A stretch of 16,173 bases of DNA from an uncultured Bacilli bacterium (GTDB lineage Bacteria > Bacillota_I > Bacilli_A > RF39 > UBA660): NCBI GenBank assembly GCA_910580135.1, contig CAJTXC010000019.1, positions 1-16,173 of the forward strand, given 5' to 3'. A model generated the notes under the pieces. That model saw only the letters and a list, made by a program, of their open reading frames with translations, did no database searches and was not told the origin of the DNA. Every line of letters starts with the position of its first letter. Position 1 is the stretch's first letter. Below, piece by piece: positions 12,556-16,173 of this stretch. Both the position numbers and the translations under genes were made by a program.

Positions 12556-13095
12556 TTAATAGTTTTCTGCTTTTTGTTCAAAGAAGCTTTGTGGATGGCT
12601 ACATACTGGACATACTTTTGGAGCCTCAGCACCTACATATACATGTCCACAATTACGGCAAATCCATACTGTTTCTTCACCCTTCTTAAATACCAAATCA
12701 TTATTAACGTTACCAAGTAAAGTCATGTAACGTTCTTCGTGTGCTTTTTCAATCTTAGCAACTTCTTCAAAAAGATAAGCTATGTGATCAAATCCTTCTT
12801 CCTTAGCTGTTTTAGCAAATTCAGCATACATGTCAGTCCATTCATAGTTTTCACCTTCAGCTGCTGCTTTTAAGTTTTCAGCAGTTGTAGGAATATCTCC
12901 ACCGTTAAGTAATTTAAACCACATTTTAGCATGTTCTTTTTCGTTGTTTGCTGTTTCTTCAAAAATTCCAGCTATTTGTTCATAACCTTCCTTTTTAGCT
13001 TTGCTAGCAAAATAAGTATACTTATTTCTAGCTTGACTTTCTCCTGCAAAAGCAGTCATTAAGTTTGCTTCTGTTTTAGATCCTTTTAATTCCAT
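12556..13095 (-). CDS. rbr: Rubrerythrin
   Basis: From ATG 13095 the product is 179 aa and begins MELKGSKTEANLMTAFAGES, the standard rubrerythrin start. The four-helix di-iron domain has the Glu ligands in FAGESQARNKY, EETANNEKEHAKMW (ExxH) and FEEVAKIEKAHEERY (second ExxH). The C-terminal rubredoxin-like domain has VWICRNCGH and KVCPVCSHP, two CxxC knuckles for one iron. It reduces hydrogen peroxide to water with electrons from NADH-linked carriers, the usual peroxide defence of anaerobes. It starts two bases after the perR stop and should be co-transcribed and PerR-controlled. The frame is open further upstream into perR, but AAGGAAGGAATT places the start at 13095. Confidence 0.97.
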   Translation of the reverse strand: MELKGSKTEANLMTAFAGESQARNKYTYFASKAKKEGYEQIAGIFEETANNEKEHAKMWFKLLNGGDIPTTAENLKAAAEGENYEWTDMYAEFAKTAKEEGFDHIAYLFEEVAKIEKAHEERYMTLLGNVNNDLVFKKGEETVWICRNCGHVYVGAEAPKVCPVCSHPQSFFEQKAENY

Positions 13096-13097
13096 AA

Positions 13098-13481
13098 TTA
13101 ATTCCTTCCTTCCGTACAATCTTTACATATTCCATTTATATTAAAATTACAACCCGTAATTTTAAAACCCGTTTCGTCTTCTATTTTTTTTATTTTATCA
13201 CTATCAAGTAATAAACTAACATCACATACCTTACCACATTTAACACACATAACGTGATTATGATTGGTAAGTGTCTTATCAAACCTATCATTACCATCTT
13301 TCATTAATATTCTTATTATTTTACCTTCCGTGCAAAGCGCATTTAAATTTCTGTAAACGGTTCCTAAACTTATGTTAGGGATTTTCTTTTTTACCAAATT
13401 ATAAACTTCTTTTGCATCAGGATGATTACAAGCGTCTAACACTACTTTTAATACCTCATCCTTTTGTTTTGAATATCTCAT
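13098..13481 (-). CDS. perR: PerR, peroxide-sensing Fur-family repressor
   Basis: The 127-aa product lacks about 17 N-terminal residues relative to Bacillus PerR but is otherwise colinear. The regulatory metal ligands all match after adding 17: His20, Asp68, His74, His76 and Asp87 correspond to PerR His37, Asp85, His91, His93, Asp104. Zinc cysteines Cys79, Cys82, Cys119 and Cys122 match the four structural positions. The Asp at the last ligand position is a PerR rather than Fur trait. The DNA-recognition helix is NISLGTVYRNLNAL. With iron bound, peroxide oxidises His ligands and releases DNA. The ATG follows AGGAG by five bases. A PerR box stands at the promoter, so it is autoregulated, and rubrerythrin follows directly. 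Confidence 0.95.
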   Translation of the reverse strand: MRYSKQKDEVLKVVLDACNHPDAKEVYNLVKKKIPNISLGTVYRNLNALCTEGKIIRILMKDGNDRFDKTLTNHNHVMCVKCGKVCDVSLLLDSDKIKKIEDETGFKITGCNFNINGICKDCTEGRN

Positions 13482-13494
13482 GTTATCTCCTAAA

Positions 13495-13509
13495 TAGTAA
13501 TGATTACTA
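13495..13509. promoter_or_regulatory. PerR box at the perR transcription start
   Basis: TAGTAATGATTACTA is a perfect 7-1-7 inverted repeat, like the PerR consensus TTATAATNATTATAA (11 of 14 defined positions agree). It lies just downstream of the -10, over the expected transcription start near 13507. Confidence 0.82.
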
Positions 13510-13513
13510 CTTA

Positions 13514-13542
13514 ATTATATTCTAGCTTAAAATTAAAGTCAA
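13514..13542 (-). promoter_or_regulatory. perR-rbr promoter
   Basis: The minus strand has TTGACT (13537-13542), exactly 17 bases, TATAAT (13514-13519). The -35 begins three bases after the stop of the permease gene; no terminator is visible between them, so some read-through into perR is likely. Confidence 0.82.
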
Positions 13543-13544
13543 TA

Positions 13545-14660
13545 TTATTTATGCTTTTTATCCTCTATTTTTTTATTGACGTATTCTTTTAGTAAAGTAT
13601 ATAAGACTGATGATAAAGGAATACTTATTATCATACCAATAAGTCCTGATATACTTCCTCCTATTAACACTGCAACAAGAGCCCATAAAGCTGGAAGCCC
13701 AACTGATTTTCCTACTATCTTTGGATAAGTAAAATTATCATCAAACTGTTGTAATGCAAAGAATGCTATCGCATACCATAAAGCATTAATTGGTTTTGCT
13801 ACCGCAACTAATATTGCTCCAACAACTAAAGTTATAAATGCTCCAACATAAGGAATAAGTGCCGTTATTGCAAATAACACCCCAAGTATTAAAGCATAAG
13901 GTATCTTAATAATTGATAAGATTATAAAGAATTCAAAACCAGTTAAACACGCATCTAAACATTGTCCTGTTACAAAGTTAGCAAAGGTTGTATTAGTTAG
14001 TTTTACTATGTCCCTAATTTTATTTACTGCCTTGTCTGGTAAGAACGCCATTAAAAGTTTCTTTGTTTGTCTTGCTAGATTTTCTTTATCAATTAGTATG
14101 TAAATAGAAATAACAAATCCCATAAAGAAAATGAGTAACTTTGATATCATACTTGATAAGAACGTCATAATTACAGATACTATCGTACCAGTTGTGCCAA
14201 TCGTCGTATCAAGTACGCTTTTAACATCAACGTTTTTTATGTAATCCTTAGCACTAGGATATAGTTCCATCGCTTTGTTAGATACGTCATTTAACCAATT
14301 AAATCCGTCTGGTAAGTTTTTACCTATCATACCAATTGCACTAATTAACTCTGGTATTATAAGGAAGAAAATAAGTCCAACTATACCAAAAATTAAAATA
14401 ATAGAAATAAATAAAGAAACTATTCTTATTAATTTTTTACGCTTTCTTTTTTCTACTTTAAATATCTTTCTTTCGATATGCTTCATCGGAACGTTTATAA
14501 TAAATGCTATTGCAACGCCTACAATAAGTGGCATTACTAGTTTTATTAAAAAAACAATTAAATCTATAAATACTTTATAGTGAAACACACCCCATAAAAC
14601 TACGCCTGCAAAAATAATTAGCTGCATTATCTGTCTTTTAGTTTTTTTATTTAAGTTCAT
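13545..14660 (-). CDS. AI-2E family transporter (PerM/YtvI-type permease)
   Basis: The product has about 371 residues and the family's membrane layout: two N-terminal helices (near residues 10-55), a third after the basic KVEKRKRKKLIR loop, an extended central region (about 105-150) and a C-terminal block of helices. The family's late conserved pieces are visible: ILGVLFAITALIPYVGAFI, then QQFDDNFTYPKIVGKSVGLPALW and the following VLIGGSISGLIGMIISIP. Members export small molecules or act as sodium/proton antiporters; the AI-2 link does not apply to all, and the substrate is unknown. I chose the second of two adjacent ATGs (14660), seven bases from GAGG in AGAGGTGAT; 14663 is possible. It follows corA closely but has its own extended -10. 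Confidence 0.92.
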   Translation of the reverse strand: MNLNKKTKRQIMQLIIFAGVVLWGVFHYKVFIDLIVFLIKLVMPLIVGVAIAFIINVPMKHIERKIFKVEKRKRKKLIRIVSLFISIILIFGIVGLIFFLIIPELISAIGMIGKNLPDGFNWLNDVSNKAMELYPSAKDYIKNVDVKSVLDTTIGTTGTIVSVIMTFLSSMISKLLIFFMGFVISIYILIDKENLARQTKKLLMAFLPDKAVNKIRDIVKLTNTTFANFVTGQCLDACLTGFEFFIILSIIKIPYALILGVLFAITALIPYVGAFITLVVGAILVAVAKPINALWYAIAFFALQQFDDNFTYPKIVGKSVGLPALWALVAVLIGGSISGLIGMIISIPLSSVLYTLLKEYVNKKIEDKKHK

Positions 14661-14679
14661 CATATCACCTCTTATTTTA

Positions 14680-14688
14680 ATTATAACA
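14680..14688 (-). promoter_or_regulatory. Extended -10 promoter of the AI-2E-type permease, overlapping the corA stop
   Basis: The minus strand reads TGTTATAAT, and its TAA is the stop codon of the CorA-type gene. There is no clear -35. It allows the permease gene to be transcribed separately from def-corA. Confidence 0.5.
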
Positions 14689-15622
14689 TATTCTTTTTCT
14701 TTAGGATTATCGTAATTAATATTGAAACTATAAATGATACTCCAAGGATAACAATAAAGCTTATGTTAGAAGTTCCTAATTTTCCCATCGGAACGTTCAT
14801 TCCTAGAAATGATGCAACCATGGTAGGAATAGAAAGAACGATTGTTATACTAGTTAAAAATTTCATAACATCATTTAAGTTATTTGAAATAATACTTGCA
14901 AACGTATCGGTCATACTAGTTAAGATTTCTCTATAAATACTAGCCATTTCTATTGCCTGCTTGTTTTCAATTAACGCATCATCAAGTAAGTCAGCGTCTT
15001 CTTCATATAAAGTTATTACGTTTCCCTTAGCTAGTTTTTCAAGCACTATATCGTTAGCTTTTAAAGACGTTGAAAAGTATACTAATGTTTTTTCTACGTT
15101 AAGTAAGTCTACTAGTTCTTTATTATCAGTTGATTTAGAAAGAATGGTTTCTTTTCTATTAATGTAATCATCAATCGAGTTTAGCTCTTTTTGATATACG
15201 CCCGCTAGTCTAATTAGTATTTGAATTACAAACTTAGTTTTCTTTTTTATATCAAAGTTCTTTATCTTGTTATTTTTAAAATCACTTAAAAGACTTTGCT
15301 TTTTTAATGATACCGTTATAAAGTATCCGTCATTATTTATTATGATACCAAGTGGATCTGTATTATACTTGTGTTTATATTTAGCATCGGTTGCATAAGG
15401 AGTATCAACTACTATTAATGTTGCATTATCTCCTTCTTCTATACGAGGAAGTTCCTCATCATCCATTAGCTTGGTAAGCAAGTCTAAATCCGTTTTAGTC
15501 TTCTTAGAAATACTTTCTAATTCTTCTATATCAGGATTAACTAAATCTATCCAGCATCCTTTTTGTAATTTTTTAAGTTCCTTTATTTTTCCTTTTTCAT
15601 CCGTTGTGTATATGTTTATCAT
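14681..15622 (-). CDS. CorA-family divalent-cation transporter
   Basis: From ATG 15622 (eight bases after AGGAG) the product is 313 aa. The first about 255 residues are the cytoplasmic alpha/beta funnel and long stalk helix (block LARLAGVYQKELNSIDDYI-like coiled region near residue 150, then MASIYREILTSMTDTFASIISNNLNDVMKFLT). Two C-terminal membrane helices follow, with the pore signature Gly-Met-Asn in FLGMNVPMG between them and a basic end (KKKNML). CorA pentamers carry Mg2+ (or Co2+/Ni2+) into the cell. The gene follows the deformylase by 24 bases and is probably in its operon. The in-frame GTG at 15631 is too close to the ribosome-binding site. Confidence 0.93.
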   Translation of the reverse strand: MINIYTTDEKGKIKELKKLQKGCWIDLVNPDIEELESISKKTKTDLDLLTKLMDDEELPRIEEGDNATLIVVDTPYATDAKYKHKYNTDPLGIIINNDGYFITVSLKKQSLLSDFKNNKIKNFDIKKKTKFVIQILIRLAGVYQKELNSIDDYINRKETILSKSTDNKELVDLLNVEKTLVYFSTSLKANDIVLEKLAKGNVITLYEEDADLLDDALIENKQAIEMASIYREILTSMTDTFASIISNNLNDVMKFLTSITIVLSIPTMVASFLGMNVPMGKLGTSNISFIVILGVSFIVSILITIILKKKNML

Positions 15623-15646
15623 TACTACCACTCCTATTCTTTTTCA

Positions 15647-16173
15647 TCATCTTAAAGGATGTTTATACTCACCTGCTTTTGATATAATTATATACCCATT
15701 ACCATCTTTTTCTCTATATTTTTTTCTTTCTTCTCCAGGCATGTCTAATATTTCATCTGCTATATCAACGTGTAAAATACCAAATAGGTGGTCATATTCA
15801 TGTGAAACTATTGTTGTACTTTCACCCTCAAACGTAGCGGTCTTTTTATTAAAATCGGCGTCTAAATATTCAAGTTTTAAAAAATATGGTCTCGTTACTT
15901 TTCCCATGTTATCCATACAACTAGCGCAAGCTTCCCAATAAGTGGTTTCTCCTTTTTGTTCTACTATTTTTGGATTTATTAAAACTATTCCCTTATTGGT
16001 TGTTTTATCATGCATATCTAACTTTGTATTTTTTAAATAGATTATTTTTTTGGGTATGCCAATTTGTACCGCTGCCATTGCAAACACGTCTTCTTTTGCA
16101 CAATATTTTGAAAGAACGTCTAATTCTTTTTCTAAATCAGGATCTTTAGGATCTACATCCTTAGATACCTGTC
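15647..16173 (-). CDS. def: Divergent peptide deformylase (N-terminal end outside the window)
   Basis: The frame is open from the right edge to TGA at 15647, 175 codons; the start lies outside, as the stretch before the first ATG already reads like deformylase (VSKDVDPKDPDLEKEL). Motif 3 is intact: VSHEYDHLFGILHVD with the two metal-binding histidines and catalytic Glu. Motif 2 is EACAS instead of EGCLS, keeping the metal-ligand Cys. Motif 1 is VFAMAAVQIG where most deformylases have GxGLAAPQxG, keeping the key Gln. The enzyme removes formyl from new N-termini. Because metal ligands, Glu and Gln are present, it is probably active, but it could be a specialised second copy. It precedes corA. 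Confidence 0.88.
   Translation of the reverse strand, partial: QVSKDVDPKDPDLEKELDVLSKYCAKEDVFAMAAVQIGIPKKIIYLKNTKLDMHDKTTNKGIVLINPKIVEQKGETTYWEACASCMDNMGKVTRPYFLKLEYLDADFNKKTATFEGESTTIVSHEYDHLFGILHVDIADEILDMPGEERKKYREKDGNGYIIISKAGEYKHPLR

Noticed and set aside
15471..15941. A plus-strand open frame of 156 codons
   Set aside because: It overlaps corA and deformylase coding sequence antisense, is Ser/Phe-rich as expected for a shadow frame, and has no ribosome-binding site.
1..16173. Mycoplasma-type genetic code (TGA as tryptophan)
   Set aside because: TGA is used as a stop in several genes and tryptophans in conserved motifs are TGG.
1..16173. CRISPR array, insertion sequence, tRNA or rRNA
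   Set aside because: I found no regularly spaced repeats, transposase, terminal inverted repeats, or cloverleaf/rRNA-like sequence on either strand. The only recombinase is the Xer protein.

Overview
The window is very A+T-rich, and almost every gene lies on the minus strand. Ribosome-binding sites are good Bacillota-type sites (AGGAGG, AGAGGTGAT). TGA is used as a stop (256-aa gene, 49-aa small gene, deformylase gene) and tryptophan is read from TGG, so the code is the standard bacterial one and not the Mycoplasma code. The gene content (AddB/RexB, XerC-like recombinase, SpoVS, PerR, rubrerythrin, Spx/ArsC-like protein, GtrA) suggests a small-genome, low-GC Bacillota of the Bacilli/Erysipelotrichia/RF39 kind. 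That placement is inference.

Layout, left to right (genes read right to left). (1) 1-5538: the N-terminal part of addB runs off the left edge. It is followed by an unrecognised 287-aa protein, a XerC/XerD tyrosine recombinase, and an orphan cluster: a 405-aa protein, a 49-aa GTG-start small protein, and a 256-aa protein. The 405-aa and 256-aa proteins may be distant paralogs. (2) 5613-7000: a GtrA-like membrane protein, a YefM-YoeB type II toxin-antitoxin operon with a clear promoter/operator, and spoVS. (3) 7090-7924: a radical SAM gene split by one extra base in an A8 run. (4) 7989-10000: a translation-related operon with overlapping genes (TTG-start SAM methyltransferase, RluA pseudouridine synthase, HAD hydrolase). 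(5) 10060-10420: the most interesting stretch. A plus-strand promoter drives a short structured RNA that converges on a minus-strand 35-aa hydrophobic peptide gene. The two share a symmetric bidirectional terminator, and the peptide's Shine-Dalgarno can be hidden by its own leader. This has the layout of an Fst/par-like type I toxin-antitoxin module. (6) 10423-12207: an operon of RluA-family synthase, Spx/ArsC-like protein and glycerophosphodiester phosphodiesterase, preceded by a 72-aa coiled-coil membrane protein. (7) 12556-13509: a perR-rubrerythrin peroxide-stress operon with a PerR box at its own start. (8) 13545-16173: AI-2E-type permease, CorA-type transporter, and a divergent peptide deformylase that runs off the right edge.

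Two window-wide patterns stand out. At least nine promoters look like extended -10 elements (TGTTATAAT or TGTTATTAT, one TGATATAAT), mostly with poor -35 boxes, whereas the regulated units (yefM-yoeB, perR, the antisense RNA) have proper -35/-10 pairs. Six intrinsic terminators fold over the stop codon of the gene they end.
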